Shown: piece after piece, positions 27,488 through 35,841 of the stretch | Position numbering within the stretch: the first letter of the stretch is position 1 | Layout of the letters: the number at the start of each line of letters is the position of its first letter | Source: Corynebacterium anserum | Lineage (GTDB): Bacteria > Actinomycetota > Actinomycetes > Mycobacteriales > Mycobacteriaceae | Assembly: GCF_014262665.1 (NCBI RefSeq) | Contig: NZ_CP046883.1 | Location: 1,612,001-1,676,000, forward strand | DNA length: 64,000 nucleotides | Reading direction: 5' to 3' | Made by a program: the position numbers and the translations under genes | Notes under the pieces: generated by a model | The model's database searches: none | Seen by the model: only the letters and a program-made list of their open reading frames with translations | Told to the model about the DNA's origin: nothing

Positions 27488-28792
27488 CTATGAGCGGTTT
27501 GAAAGGAACATGACGTCCACCACCTGCCCGGGCGCCACATGCGATGCTTCCGCGGGAACAATGATGAGGCAGTTTGATTGGCCATGGCTCCCAAGCAAAT
27601 GCATAGGCTCCCCGCCCCCATTCGATGCTCCGAGTGGATCCACTAAGAATTCGCGAGTCTCACGGTCACGCATGAGCTGACCACGGACGAAGCCGCGGCG
27701 CTGCGGTGCCGACTCAATCGACGCAATAGTACGCGCCTGGATAATCCGCCTACCTGACTGGCGCTGACCGCGGATGAGCTGTACCAGTGGTCGAACCATC
27801 ACCTCAAACGCAACAAGCGCCGCAGATGGATTGGAGGGCAGGAGAAAGGTCGGTACCTTGTCCGGTCCCAGTGTGCCAAACCCCATCACAGAACCAGGGT
27901 GCATGGCCACGCGGGAGACATCCATATCGCCCATCTCACTCAGTACGTCGCGTAAACGGTCAGAGGCTTCACCGCCCACCGCCCCAGTGATGACAACAAC
28001 CTCCGAACGGATAAGCTGCCCCTCAATCTGATCCTTCAAACGTCGTGCCTCGCCGCTGATGATGCCTATGCGCTGCACTTCCGCCCCGGCTTCCCTACCG
28101 GCGGCAGCCAGTGCATAAGAATTCACGTCGTAGACCTGACCCAAACCGGGCTCACGGTCAATATCCAACAGCTCTGGGCCAAAGCTCATAATGGACATGC
28201 GTGGACGCGGATATACCAAGACCTTGGAGCGCCCAACAGCAGCCAACAACCCCACCTGAGCTGCCCCAATCACAGCGCCTTGTTCCACAACAACATCACC
28301 GGGTTGCACGTCCGACCCCTTGCGGTGGACGAATTGTCCAGCGCTGAGCGTTTCCAATGGTTCAAGCCTGCGACCACGCACCTCTGCCCAGTCCAGGGGA
28401 AGAACTGCGTCGGCCAAAGTAGGAAGCGGCGCCCCAGTGTGCACTCTCACAGCTTGGCGCGGTTGCAACCGGATCGGGCGATGAGAACCGGCTGTTACCT
28501 CGCCGACGATCGGCAACATTGGACGAACATCCTGACCTACGGGCCCCTCCGGAGCATCCGGCTCGGAATGCTGAGTGCGACCGCGCTGTGTCATGTCGAT
28601 GGTCTGGCGAATATCCACGGAACGCACGGCGAAACCATCGATAGCCGCTTGGTCGAATCCGGGGAGTGTACGCGTTCCCTCCACCTGTTCTGCGCAACGC
28701 AGGCCCAAAGCCTCCGAGATCGCAATGCGGACAGGCTCGGGGGTCACGGCCGCGGCCGTGATAAGAGCGAGTTGTTCTTCAACGGAACGCAC
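27488..28792 (-). CDS. glp: Gephyrin-like MoeA paralogue (Glp-like)
   Basis: The 434-residue MoeA-fold protein keeps some MoeA residues: D52 in AAIDGFAVRS, VHTGAPLP, KGSDVQPGD and a Pro-rich turn. Other active-site motifs are changed. STGDEL of typical MoeA reads SFGPEL (203-208), the SGG-V-S-V-G loop reads TGAVGGEASD (269-278), and GLPGNP reads LLPSNP. No other molybdenum cofactor gene except a MoaB-like one is in the window. With the GlpR-like gene nearby, this fits Glp, which in C. glutamicum binds FtsZ at the septum. An enzymatic MoeA role is not excluded. The start is GTG 28792. Confidence 0.7.
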   Translation of the reverse strand: MRSVEEQLALITAAAVTPEPVRIAISEALGLRCAEQVEGTRTLPGFDQAAIDGFAVRSVDIRQTIDMTQRGRTQHSEPDAPEGPVGQDVRPMLPIVGEVTAGSHRPIRLQPRQAVRVHTGAPLPTLADAVLPLDWAEVRGRRLEPLETLSAGQFVHRKGSDVQPGDVVVEQGAVIGAAQVGLLAAVGRSKVLVYPRPRMSIMSFGPELLDIDREPGLGQVYDVNSYALAAAGREAGAEVQRIGIISGEARRLKDQIEGQLIRSEVVVITGAVGGEASDRLRDVLSEMGDMDVSRVAMHPGSVMGFGTLGPDKVPTFLLPSNPSAALVAFEVMVRPLVQLIRGQRQSGRRIIQARTIASIESAPQRRGFVRGQLMRDRETREFLVDPLGASNGGGEPMHLLGSHGQSNCLIIVPAEASHVAPGQVVDVMFLSNRS

Positions 28793-28942
28793 GTGCCGAT
28801 ATTCCCTTTCCTAATGGGGCGACCCGCCGGGCAGGTCATGAGAGGTGAAAATTTGAGGTGTCAAATGGTCAGTGGCAAAAGATTCGGGGTAGGGAGACTT
28901 GGTTCCTGAGACCCCTCACTAGTTTCCCTGACTATACAAACA

Positions 28943-29884
28943 CTAGCTAGGTAAGCCGAGGCCACTGACCAAGCTCTTATCGTCATCCTCCTTAATGCGC
29001 TGCTCCAACCAGCGGCGCAGTCCTGGACCGTAGGTATCATTACGTAACGCAAAATCCACGCAGGCGCGCACGTAACCACCCGGATTTCCGAGGTCATGGC
29101 GCACGCCTTCGTGAACCAGGATGTGAACCGGGTGACCCTCTTGAATCATGAGCTCAATTGCGTCGGTGATCTGAATTTCTCCACCCTTGCCCGGCTTGGT
29201 GCGGCGCAAAGCGTCGAAAACAGCGCGGTCTAGGAGATAACGGCCGGTTGCGACAAAATTACTGGGGGCATCCTCCACGGCTGGTTTCTCCACCATGCCC
29301 TTCACGCATTTCACGTGCTCCTCGCCGGAGTCCTCTACATCGAACACGCCATAGTTGAACACGTCTTCACGCGGAACTTCGAAGGCGCAGAGCACAGTCC
29401 CGCCGTGCTTCTTGCGAATCTCAGCCATCTTCTCCATAACGCCGAAGGGGAGAACCAAATCATCGGGAAGCATGACGGCAAAACAATCCTCGTCGTCACC
29501 CAGAACATCTTCAGCCAAACTAATCGCATGACCTAGCCCCAAGGGCTTCTCCTGCTCCACGGGGATGGCCTTGATCAAACCGTTGACTCCGCGCACTCGG
29601 CGAAGCTGCTCATCCTTACCACGGCTTTCCAGGGTGGCTTCGAGCTCCTGGTCGGTATCAAAATGTCCCATCACCCCCGATTTCTTCGGAGCAGTGATGA
29701 TAGCCAGATGATCTGCGCCTGCGGCAATAGCTTCGCGGGCAATCAGCTCAATTCCTGGCGTTTCTACAACAGGGAGCAGCTCCTTCGGCACAGTTTTAGT
29801 AGCGGGCAGAAAACGGGTACCCAAACCTGCGGCCGGAACAACCACGGTGCGCAAGGCTTGAGTTTTGGCGTCAGAAGAAGTCAT
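28943..29884 (-). CDS. galU: UTP--glucose-1-phosphate uridylyltransferase
   Basis: GalU makes UDP-glucose from UTP and glucose-1-phosphate for wall and trehalose synthesis. The N-terminus reads VVVPAAGLGTRFLPATKTVPKE, the nucleotide-binding signature. Then follow IELIAREAIAAGADHLAIIT, VMLPDDLVLPFGVMEKMAEI and GKGGEIQITDAIELMIQEG. The length of 313 is normal. It is divergent from the formyl-THF cyclo-ligase gene. A TACGAT hexamer six bases before the ATG and no ribosome site suggest a leaderless transcript. Confidence 0.96.
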   Translation of the reverse strand: MTSSDAKTQALRTVVVPAAGLGTRFLPATKTVPKELLPVVETPGIELIAREAIAAGADHLAIITAPKKSGVMGHFDTDQELEATLESRGKDEQLRRVRGVNGLIKAIPVEQEKPLGLGHAISLAEDVLGDDEDCFAVMLPDDLVLPFGVMEKMAEIRKKHGGTVLCAFEVPREDVFNYGVFDVEDSGEEHVKCVKGMVEKPAVEDAPSNFVATGRYLLDRAVFDALRRTKPGKGGEIQITDAIELMIQEGHPVHILVHEGVRHDLGNPGGYVRACVDFALRNDTYGPGLRRWLEQRIKEDDDKSLVSGLGLPS

Positions 29885-29890
29885 GTGTTG

Positions 29891-29896
29891 ATCGTA
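29891..29896 (-). promoter_or_regulatory. Putative -10 element of galU (leaderless)
   Basis: On the minus strand TACGAT is followed by CAACAC and then the ATG of galU, so the predicted transcript starts at the first codon. Confidence 0.45.
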
Positions 29897-29903
29897 CCGC
29901 TAA

Positions 29904-29928
29904 CATGCCTTCCATAGGTGAAGGCATG
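29904..29928. other. Stem-loop at the start of the formyl-THF cyclo-ligase leader
   Basis: The arms catgccttc (29904-29912) and gaaggcatg (29920-29928) form a perfect nine-base stem with a seven-base loop between the divergent galU and cyclo-ligase genes. No T-run follows. It contains two ATG codons of the small upstream frame. Confidence 0.5.
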
Positions 29929-30027
29929 GATCTGCGTGGCACGGCCGAAGCACCGCCTCCACTATCCCCGTTTCCTCACCCCCCGTCTCAGCCGCCCATG
30001 CCAGGCCCCTCAGGAGTGCAAAAATGA
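29905..30027 (+). CDS. Possible proline-rich upstream peptide overlapping the cyclo-ligase start
   Basis: The 40-codon frame (or 33 from the ATG at 29926) encodes a peptide rich in proline (APPPLSPFPHPPSQPPMPGP). It ends in a TGA overlapping the ATG of the next gene (ATGA). I see no convincing ribosome site for it, and the resemblance to coding DNA is weak. If translated, proline runs could slow ribosomes and couple expression of the downstream gene. It is a speculative call. Confidence 0.25.
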   Translation: MPSIGEGMDLRGTAEAPPPLSPFPHPPSQPPMPGPSGVQK

Positions 30028-30659
30028 GTGATGTGTCAAATAACACACCGGAACTTTCCGCTCAAAAGCGCCACACGCGGGCAGCAATCCGTGCGGCACG
30101 TGCATCACTGCCCGACTCTCTGCGCCGACAGAACGACGCGCAGATCCAACAGACAATTCGGGAAGAAATATGCAAGCGTCACGCTCGCATCGTCGCCGCC
30201 TACTTTCCAATGAAAAATGAACCCGGCGGACATACTCTCATCGCTACTCTTACCCAGCTTGACCTGCAAGTTATCCTCCCTCGAGTCGCTACAGACCCAG
30301 AGGCTCAACGCGCTGGAAAAACCGGTACTTTAGCTCAACGTCTGGAATGGATCCTTCACGATGGGAAGACACGCACGAGTTCTCTGGGAATCGAAGAACC
30401 TGTCGGAGACGCATATTTCAACTCTCTCGAGAGCGCCGACGTCGTCATCATTCCGGCGCTCGCCATCGACCACAACGGCAAGCGGTTAGGGCAAGGCGGC
30501 GGATTTTACGACCGAGCACTTGCACATTTAACCAGCGATACTGAAGTATGGGCGGTTGTGGATCACAGGGAATTCATACCCGAGGTTCCAGCCGATGAAC
30601 TGGATCTCCGTGTGACTTCCGTTGTGACGGAACGCGGTCTCACCAAAATTCGACGCTGA
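30024..30659 (+). CDS. 5-formyltetrahydrofolate cyclo-ligase
   Basis: This enzyme converts 5-formyl-THF to 5,10-methenyl-THF with ATP. It is 211 residues. Visible blocks are KRHTRAAIRAARASLPDSLR, VAAYFPMKNEPGGHTLI and the signature IIPALAIDHNGKRLGQGGGFYDRAL, with the ATP/substrate loop GQGGGFYD. The start ATG 30024 has GGAG seven bases upstream. It lies divergent to galU and upstream of mscL, as in mycobacteria. Confidence 0.93.
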   Translation: MSDVSNNTPELSAQKRHTRAAIRAARASLPDSLRRQNDAQIQQTIREEICKRHARIVAAYFPMKNEPGGHTLIATLTQLDLQVILPRVATDPEAQRAGKTGTLAQRLEWILHDGKTRTSSLGIEEPVGDAYFNSLESADVVIIPALAIDHNGKRLGQGGGFYDRALAHLTSDTEVWAVVDHREFIPEVPADELDLRVTSVVTERGLTKIRR

Positions 30660-30746
30660 CGACTTTATGAAGACGCACTGTCGAACACCACATAAGCCGC
30701 ACTATCACTACATGTTTTCTCATATCCCTTGAGGAAGGACACCTTT

Positions 30747-31226
30747 ATGCTTTCTGGTTTTAAAGAATTCATCATGCGCGGCAACGTCGTAGAACTCTCT
30801 GTCGCAGTGGTCATGGGTTCTGCGTTCACCGCAATCGTCACCGCCTTCACCAATGGCATCGTCAACCCGCTCATCTCCGCCCTCGGAGGTAACGCTGACG
30901 TCGGACTGGGCTTTTTCTTAAAGGAAGGCAACCACTCCACATTCATGGACTTCGGTACGGTCATCACAGCAGCCATTAACTTCCTGATGGTTGCCGCCGT
31001 GATCTACTTCATCCTGATCATGCCGGTGAACAAGCTGGCAGAATTGAATGCTCGCCGGAAAGGCATCACCCCTGAAGAGGCTGTAGCCACCGAAACCGAA
31101 CTGTTGGCTGAAATCCGTGACCTCCTGCAAGCCCAGACCGGAGTGAACCGCGCAAACACTGCCGCAACCACGGCATTGAACAACAGCATTGATCCCAATG
31201 GATCCGGCAAGCACTCCGCAGAGTAA
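30747..31226 (+). CDS. mscL: Large-conductance mechanosensitive channel
   Basis: MscL opens under membrane tension to release solutes on osmotic downshock. It has MLSGFKEFIMRGNVVELSVAVVMGSAF (amphipathic N-terminus and TM1), the periplasmic loop, and FLMVAAVIYFILIMPVNKLAELNARRK (TM2 and the basic start of the cytoplasmic bundle). Length is 159 residues with a C-terminal extension. ATG 30747 is chosen because GGAAGGAC precedes it and homologues start there; 30729 is an alternative. The BCCT carrier at 18.5-20.4 kb would serve the opposite osmotic response. Confidence 0.95.
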   Translation: MLSGFKEFIMRGNVVELSVAVVMGSAFTAIVTAFTNGIVNPLISALGGNADVGLGFFLKEGNHSTFMDFGTVITAAINFLMVAAVIYFILIMPVNKLAELNARRKGITPEEAVATETELLAEIRDLLQAQTGVNRANTAATTALNNSIDPNGSGKHSAE

Positions 31227-31615
31227 CCTCATCTGCCTCACTATTCTGCGCTGTTATGAGCTCTCCCCAGCTATGAGCTCTCCCCAGCTACAGCTTTTAA
31301 CGTCATTAACTCTGCCCAGTCACAGTTATCAACTCCGTCCGCTTACAGAGTCCGCCCCCAGTGTGGAGGCATCTGCTCCCGGTAGAACTCAGCGCTCTTA
31401 CCGCCGAATGCATCCTCTTCCTCAGGTGATTCCGGTGGCCTATATTCTCTTCCAGAGAGACTGGAAGCAGAGAAAATGGTGGAATCAACTCGGTACACCG
31501 CATTTCGCTCATTCTCGCTGTGAGCAGCACCAAGAGTGCCAAAACAGCGGCGCGATCTGCGCAACCGGTGTGGAGAGGGCGATTCAGAGACCACAACCAA
31601 TCAGTCCGCTGCCCA
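31227..31615. other. 389-bp intergenic region between mscL and the MoaB-like gene
   Basis: The two genes converge here. Bases 31255-31288 are two perfect 17-bp copies of tatgagctctccccagc. Open frames across the rest are shadows with no recognisable protein. No clear terminator was found. Confidence 0.65.
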
Positions 31616-32251
31616 TCAACGGTTCATGTCCGCAATGACATGGCGAGCCAGCGGACACAGGGTTGCCATCCCGTCGCGAATTGCCCCGCGAGTGTTAGCC
31701 AGGTTCACCACCAGAGTCGAACCTGAAATACCCGCTACCCCGCGGGAAAGACCCGCCTCGAGAGAGTTAGCGGCCAATCCTGAGGAACGCAATGCCTCAG
31801 CTAAGCCGGGCACCTTGCGATCCATCTCAGCATTTGCCGCCTCCGGTGCTTTATCTCGCGGTCCCATGCCTGTCGCCCCCACAGTAATCACCAAATCCGC
31901 GCCACCAACGACGGCTGTCTGTATCGCCTTGCGTATCGCTGGCTTACGGGCTTCAACGTGAACCAGGGCGTCCACGATGAAATTCTCTTCGGTCAACAGC
32001 TCTGTGACCAGTTCACCAGACTGGTCGGTATCTTCATCATTATCCGTAATAATGACCACCATCGCGTGCAACAGCGGCTGCTTCGGCGCCGCGTTCTCCG
32101 TGCGAGCCTGAGCATCCAATTCGCGGAAAAGCTCATCGTCCGGTTCCTCTACACGGGCTTCAAGGCGGTCGATATCGGCCTGATTGACTGAATCCATACT
32201 TGGTAGAGCGTGGACGGTGTCGTGGCCCTGTTGAGAGCGTTGCGGGCTCAT
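31616..32251 (-). CDS. MoaB/Mog-domain protein (molybdopterin-binding fold)
   Basis: This 211-residue protein has a Mog/MoaB domain from about residue 60: HAMVVIITDNDEDTDQSGELV, then GADLVITVGATGMGPRDKAPEA (GG/GTG-type loop) and STLVVNLANTRGAIRDGM. It has an extra hydrophilic N-terminal segment. Homologues such as MoaB2 (Rv0984) sit between pepD and mscL in mycobacteria and their role in cofactor synthesis is not settled. The usual GGTG loop is changed to GATG and the PG-x-P end motif is lost, so enzymatic activity is uncertain. ATG 32251 has AGGAG eight bases upstream. Confidence 0.8.
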   Translation of the reverse strand: MSPQRSQQGHDTVHALPSMDSVNQADIDRLEARVEEPDDELFRELDAQARTENAAPKQPLLHAMVVIITDNDEDTDQSGELVTELLTEENFIVDALVHVEARKPAIRKAIQTAVVGGADLVITVGATGMGPRDKAPEAANAEMDRKVPGLAEALRSSGLAANSLEAGLSRGVAGISGSTLVVNLANTRGAIRDGMATLCPLARHVIADMNR

Positions 32252-32450
32252 ACTGTGAACTCCTGAAGAAGCGAGTAACGGCCTGCGCCTCCGCATACCC
32301 CAGCATCACGCCGGGGAGCGTGGCACATACAGACCGCATCATGAACGGTGATGAATGTAACCGTAACCTGTGGAGACTGTGTGCGTCACTATGTCCAGAA
32401 AAGCACATCACCCCTGCGGGTGTATCCCGTCTCCGACTCAAGTCACGGTA

Positions 32451-33911
32451 CTACTCAGCCGCAAGTGTCATTTCCACTGTACGTTCCGGACCGTTTTCGC
32501 CATCACGCACGGCTAATGAGACTTTGTCCCCCACTTTGTGGGAGCGAATAGCCGCAATGAGTCCCACGCCGGAATCCACGGGACGGTCGTTAACTTTGAC
32601 CACCACATCACCGCGCTTGAGACCAGCATCCGCCGCCGGGCTACCATCACTCACGTCTACGATCTCTGCTCCGATTACATCAGAGGCGGTGTTTACCTTC
32701 GCTCCAATGATGGGGTGCTCAGCCTTTCCCTTGTCTATAAGCTCCTGCACGATACGCTGTGCTTGATTGACTGGAATAGCAAAACCCAAGCCAATGGAGC
32801 CGGACTGCTGCCCCATGCTGCCTCCCATGGTGGCGATAACGGAAGGGATACCCACGAGCTTGCCTTCCATATCCACCAGCGCTCCACCGGAGTTGCCCGG
32901 ATTGATAGCTGCATCGGTCTGAATTGCATCGATGAGGGACGCTTCGCCACCATCCTCACCAGAGGCCTGGACGGGACGGTTTTTTGCCGACACGATGCCG
33001 GTAGTCACCGTGGAAGCTAGGCCGAGTGGAGACCCCACTGCCACCACGTCCTCGCCCACGTTCAATGCGTCGGAATCTCCCAGTTGAATTGGCTGCAGAT
33101 CACTCACGCCTTCTGCTTTGATGACGGCAATGTCGGTTTGCGGATCGGTAGCCACGACGCGAGCCTTGAGCGTACGCCCGTCGTACAACACAACTTGGAT
33201 GTTGCCTCCGCGCTCTGCACCACTGACCACGTGATTATTAGTGACGATAAGACCATCCGAGCTGAAAACAGACCCGGAACCTTCGCCCGACGAGCGGCCA
33301 GACTCCACTTTGATGGAAACCACTGATGGCAGAACACGTTTAGCGACGTCTTCTGTACTCCCTGGCTGGACAGCTTTGGCTTCCGCATTATCGCTCTTGG
33401 TATCAAAGGAAGTAGTGGCGTTTTCTGAGATCACTGACGAGTCGTTGCCATGATTCATGACCACAGTTGTCGTAGCGCTTGCTACGACAACCCCCACCAG
33501 TAGTAGGGCTGCAACGGCTGGTGTGGACCAACGTTTGCTTGTTTTGCCTTCACCTTGCGGTTGCAGCGGGTTGCCGTTGTGGTCATATGCGACGCCATCC
33601 TGTCCGGCCGGAGTAGCCTGGCCTGGATTCAGCGCCCCGTCTGAGTGGGGCGATTGTGGCTGCACGTAGCTGTTTTGCGGTGGTGTTTGCGCATTGTTGT
33701 TCTGCGGCGGTTTCTGTCCATTGCTCTTCTGCGGGGGCGTCTGCGCGTTATTGGGAACAGTACCCTGTCCGGCGTTAGGCCCTATTTGTGGGGTCTGCTG
33801 ACCAGGTACATTTCCGCGCTGGGCGCCATGAGAATCCGGATATACCGAATCGCTTGAGTGCTTGTTCCACTGCAGGTTACGGGAGTTCTGATCGTTGGCT
33901 CCCTCATTCAT
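32451..33911 (-). CDS. HtrA/DegP-like membrane-anchored serine protease with PDZ domain (PepD-like)
   Basis: This 486-residue protein has a long Gln/Asn/Pro-rich cytoplasmic N-terminus (to about residue 125), one membrane helix (AVAALLLVGVVVASATTTVV) and a trypsin-like domain. The triad is His in IVTNNHVVSGA, Asp in DPQTDIAVIKAEG and Ser in INPGNSGGALVD. A C-terminal PDZ domain follows (GAEIVDVSDGSPAADAGLKRGD). Such proteases act on misfolded or surface proteins outside the membrane. The ATG at 33911 has AAGGA seven bases upstream; ATG 33932 is an alternative. The two-component genes that precede pepD in mycobacteria are absent here. Confidence 0.9.
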   Translation of the reverse strand: MNEGANDQNSRNLQWNKHSSDSVYPDSHGAQRGNVPGQQTPQIGPNAGQGTVPNNAQTPPQKSNGQKPPQNNNAQTPPQNSYVQPQSPHSDGALNPGQATPAGQDGVAYDHNGNPLQPQGEGKTSKRWSTPAVAALLLVGVVVASATTTVVMNHGNDSSVISENATTSFDTKSDNAEAKAVQPGSTEDVAKRVLPSVVSIKVESGRSSGEGSGSVFSSDGLIVTNNHVVSGAERGGNIQVVLYDGRTLKARVVATDPQTDIAVIKAEGVSDLQPIQLGDSDALNVGEDVVAVGSPLGLASTVTTGIVSAKNRPVQASGEDGGEASLIDAIQTDAAINPGNSGGALVDMEGKLVGIPSVIATMGGSMGQQSGSIGLGFAIPVNQAQRIVQELIDKGKAEHPIIGAKVNTASDVIGAEIVDVSDGSPAADAGLKRGDVVVKVNDRPVDSGVGLIAAIRSHKVGDKVSLAVRDGENGPERTVEMTLAAE

Positions 33912-34280
33912 GGCTTTGTCCTTTTCGTGCATGCTCCTCATTCTCCACGCTAAAAATACCGAAATACTGGCAAACAGGCTGAGGAGTCTCAACAAGTTTG
34001 GTGGGATCAGCGCTAAACTGCATTCAGTTTTCTTTCAGTAACCTCTCAGGCAGAGGTCTAGACGTGTACGCCCCGCCACTGCCATGCGGGTATTGCTCTC
34101 ACAACGTGGAAAACAACTACCATCAATGAGAGCCACAACTGAGCGGGGACAGCAAAACGCCACCCGGCAGAAAAGCCAGGTGGCGTCTAACTATATGGGC
34201 GATAACTAGTATCTGGGCGACAGTCGGAAAATGATATCTGTGCGACGATCATTCACCGGCGTAGCCAACACTCAGGCGCA
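33912..34280. other. 369-bp region upstream of the HtrA-like gene
   Basis: No gene is apparent. It holds the promoter side of the protease gene on the left and the rpmF terminator hairpin (34157-34186) on the right. The relatives I know of have a response regulator and a histidine kinase at this position. Confidence 0.6.
34157..34186 (-). terminator. Intrinsic terminator of the rpmE2-rpmF operon
   Basis: The arms acgccacc plus ggc and gcc plus ggtggcgt enclose the loop agaaaa, with a single mismatch. On the minus strand the hairpin is followed by TTTTGCT. It lies about 95 bp past the rpmF stop. Confidence 0.75.
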
Positions 34281-34448
34281 CTAGTCCAGATCAACCAAGC
34301 CGAGCTGTGCAGCCTTCACCAGACGACGTGGAATCTGAACCTCTTGGCCGTTGATCTTCACCTTCTGGAGGGCGACGTTATCAGCCTTCCACTGGGAACG
34401 GCGAGAGTGAGTGTTCGCACGGGACATGCGGCGCTTTGGTACTGCCAT
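34281..34448 (-). CDS. rpmF: 50S ribosomal protein L32 (cysteine-free form)
   Basis: The 55-residue protein starts [20 protein letters not shown] and ends [15 protein letters not shown], the usual L32 of corynebacteria. The zinc-finger cysteines of many L32 proteins are absent. It lies 20 bp downstream of L31 in the same operon. Confidence 0.95.
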   Translation of the reverse strand: MAVPKRRMSRANTHSRRSQWKADNVALQKVKINGQEVQIPRRLVKAAQLGLVDLD

Positions 34449-34468
34449 TGTTTTCTACCCTCCTTGAA

Positions 34469-34735
34469 TTAGTTCTTCTTCTTGCGACGAGCGACAGCGC
34501 CGTAACGGCGCTGGAACTTCTCAACGCGGCCAGCGGTGTCCATGACGCGCTGAGCACCGGTCCAGAATGGGTGAGACTCACTGGTTACGTCCACGACGAT
34601 CAGTGGATACTCGTTACCGTCTTCCCACTCGATCGTGCGAGCGGAAGTAGCGGTGGAGCGAGTCAAGAAGCTGTGACCAGTGCTTGCATCCTTGAAAACC
34701 ACTGGGTGGTAATCAGGGTGGATATCCTTCTTCAT
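34469..34735 (-). CDS. rpmE2: 50S ribosomal protein L31 type B (cysteine-free form)
   Basis: The 88-residue protein starts [20 protein letters not shown] and has [25 protein letters not shown], the type B L31 signature. It lacks the CxxC pair of the zinc-binding type A. ATG 34735 has AGGGA upstream; an in-frame extension to 34792 is not L31 sequence. It is divergent from the rpmB operon. Confidence 0.95.
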   Translation of the reverse strand: MKKDIHPDYHPVVFKDASTGHSFLTRSTATSARTIEWEDGNEYPLIVVDVTSESHPFWTGAQRVMDTAGRVEKFQRRYGAVARRKKKN

Positions 34736-35112
34736 ACTTCGAATCCCTAAGGTTGTTACATCAGGCCGGTTCACACAGCGTGGACAATCCATCCGACGAT
34801 GTACCGATGATCACCGAAGCGATCGGTGAGTGATCGTCAATGTATGATCGCGCGTCGCGTGATCGCACCTGAGTTGGGTTGGAAATGAACAACTCGAAAC
34901 ATACTACAGACGTGCAGTATGAAACTGAAATCAGCTCGATACAACCTGATTAGGAATTAGAGCCAAAACACTGTATGGTTATCGCTTGCTGTTGTCTATG
35001 TAAACGTCATCGCCACGCAGCAGTGCGTCTCGATATGCCCAATCGGCCCGTCTAACCGATCTGAGCAGGATCGATCAGATGCTCCATCACTGCGAGGCGG
35101 AAGGAGAAACCC
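34736..35112. promoter_or_regulatory. Divergent promoter region between the two ribosomal-protein operons
   Basis: This 377-base region must hold the promoters of rpmE2-rpmF (minus) and rpmB-rpmG-rpsN-rpsR (plus). It has a seven-base hairpin tcaccga (34811-34817) with tcggtga (34823-34829), and repeated tgatcg words to about 34867. I looked for a Zur-type AT-rich palindrome near 34915-34935 and found no convincing one. Confidence 0.45.
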
Positions 35113-35349
35113 ATGTCGGCATACTGCCAGGTCACGGGCCGCAAGCCAGGCTTCGGTAAATCCGTGTCCCACTCGCACCGCCGCACGAGCCGCCGCTGGA
35201 ACCCAAACATCCAGCGCCGTTCGTTCTACCTGCCTTCTGAGGGCCGTTCTATCACTCTGAACGTGTCCACAAAGGGTCTGAAGACCATTGACCGTGACGG
35301 CATCGAGTCTGTCGTTGCCAAGATCCGAGCCCGTGGGGAGAAGATCTAA
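35113..35349 (+). CDS. rpmB: 50S ribosomal protein L28
   Basis: This 78-residue protein reads [20 protein letters not shown], then [14 protein letters not shown] and [15 protein letters not shown]. Only one Cys remains where zinc-binding L28 proteins have CxxC. GGAAGGAG lies upstream. It is the first gene of a four-gene operon. Confidence 0.96.
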   Translation: MSAYCQVTGRKPGFGKSVSHSHRRTSRRWNPNIQRRSFYLPSEGRSITLNVSTKGLKTIDRDGIESVVAKIRARGEKI

Positions 35350-35352
35350 CAA

Positions 35353-35517
35353 ATGGCACGTAACGATATTCGCCCAATCATCAAGCTGAAGTCTACGGCT
35401 GGCACCGGTTACACCTACGTCACCCGTAAGAACAAGCGCAACAACCCGGATCGAATGACTCTGAAGAAGTACGATCCAGTAGCCCGCAAGCACGTCGAAT
35501 TCCGCGAGGAGCGATAA
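35353..35517 (+). CDS. rpmG: 50S ribosomal protein L33 (cysteine-free form)
   Basis: The 54-residue protein [20 protein letters not shown], then [20 protein letters not shown], is L33. All four zinc ligands seen in other L33 proteins are missing. It starts three bases after the rpmB stop and lies three bases before rpsN. Confidence 0.95.
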   Translation: MARNDIRPIIKLKSTAGTGYTYVTRKNKRNNPDRMTLKKYDPVARKHVEFREER

Positions 35518-35520
35518 TCT

Positions 35521-35826
35521 ATGGCTAAGAAGTCCAAGATCGCTAAGAACGAGCAGCGCAAGGAAATCGTCGCCCGCTATGCGGAGCGTCGCGCTGAGCT
35601 CAAAGCCATCATCAGGAACCCAAACACCTCTGACGAGGACCGTATGGAAGCACAGTGGGAGCTGAACCGTCAGCCTCGCAATGCTTCCCCAGTCCGTGTT
35701 CGCAACCGCGACGCCGCTGACGGCCGTCCACGCGGTTACCTGCGTAAGTTCGGCCTGTCCCGTGTCCGTGTCCGCGAAATGGCTCACCGCGGTGAGCTGC
35801 CAGGCGTCCGTAAGTCCAGTTGGTAA
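35521..35826 (+). CDS. rpsN: 30S ribosomal protein S14 (long, cysteine-free form)
   Basis: The 101-residue S14 starts [20 protein letters not shown] and ends [20 protein letters not shown] plus a short tail. It is the long form without the CxxC...CxxC zinc site found in the 61-residue form. Confidence 0.96.
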   Translation: MAKKSKIAKNEQRKEIVARYAERRAELKAIIRNPNTSDEDRMEAQWELNRQPRNASPVRVRNRDAADGRPRGYLRKFGLSRVRVREMAHRGELPGVRKSSW

Positions 35827-35841
35827 GGGGGAAGATTCCTA

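Noticed and set aside
27488-28792. Evidence for a complete molybdenum cofactor locus around the MoeA-like gene
   Set aside because: No moaA, moaC, moaD, moaE or mobA is present, and the MoeA and MoaB motifs are both altered.
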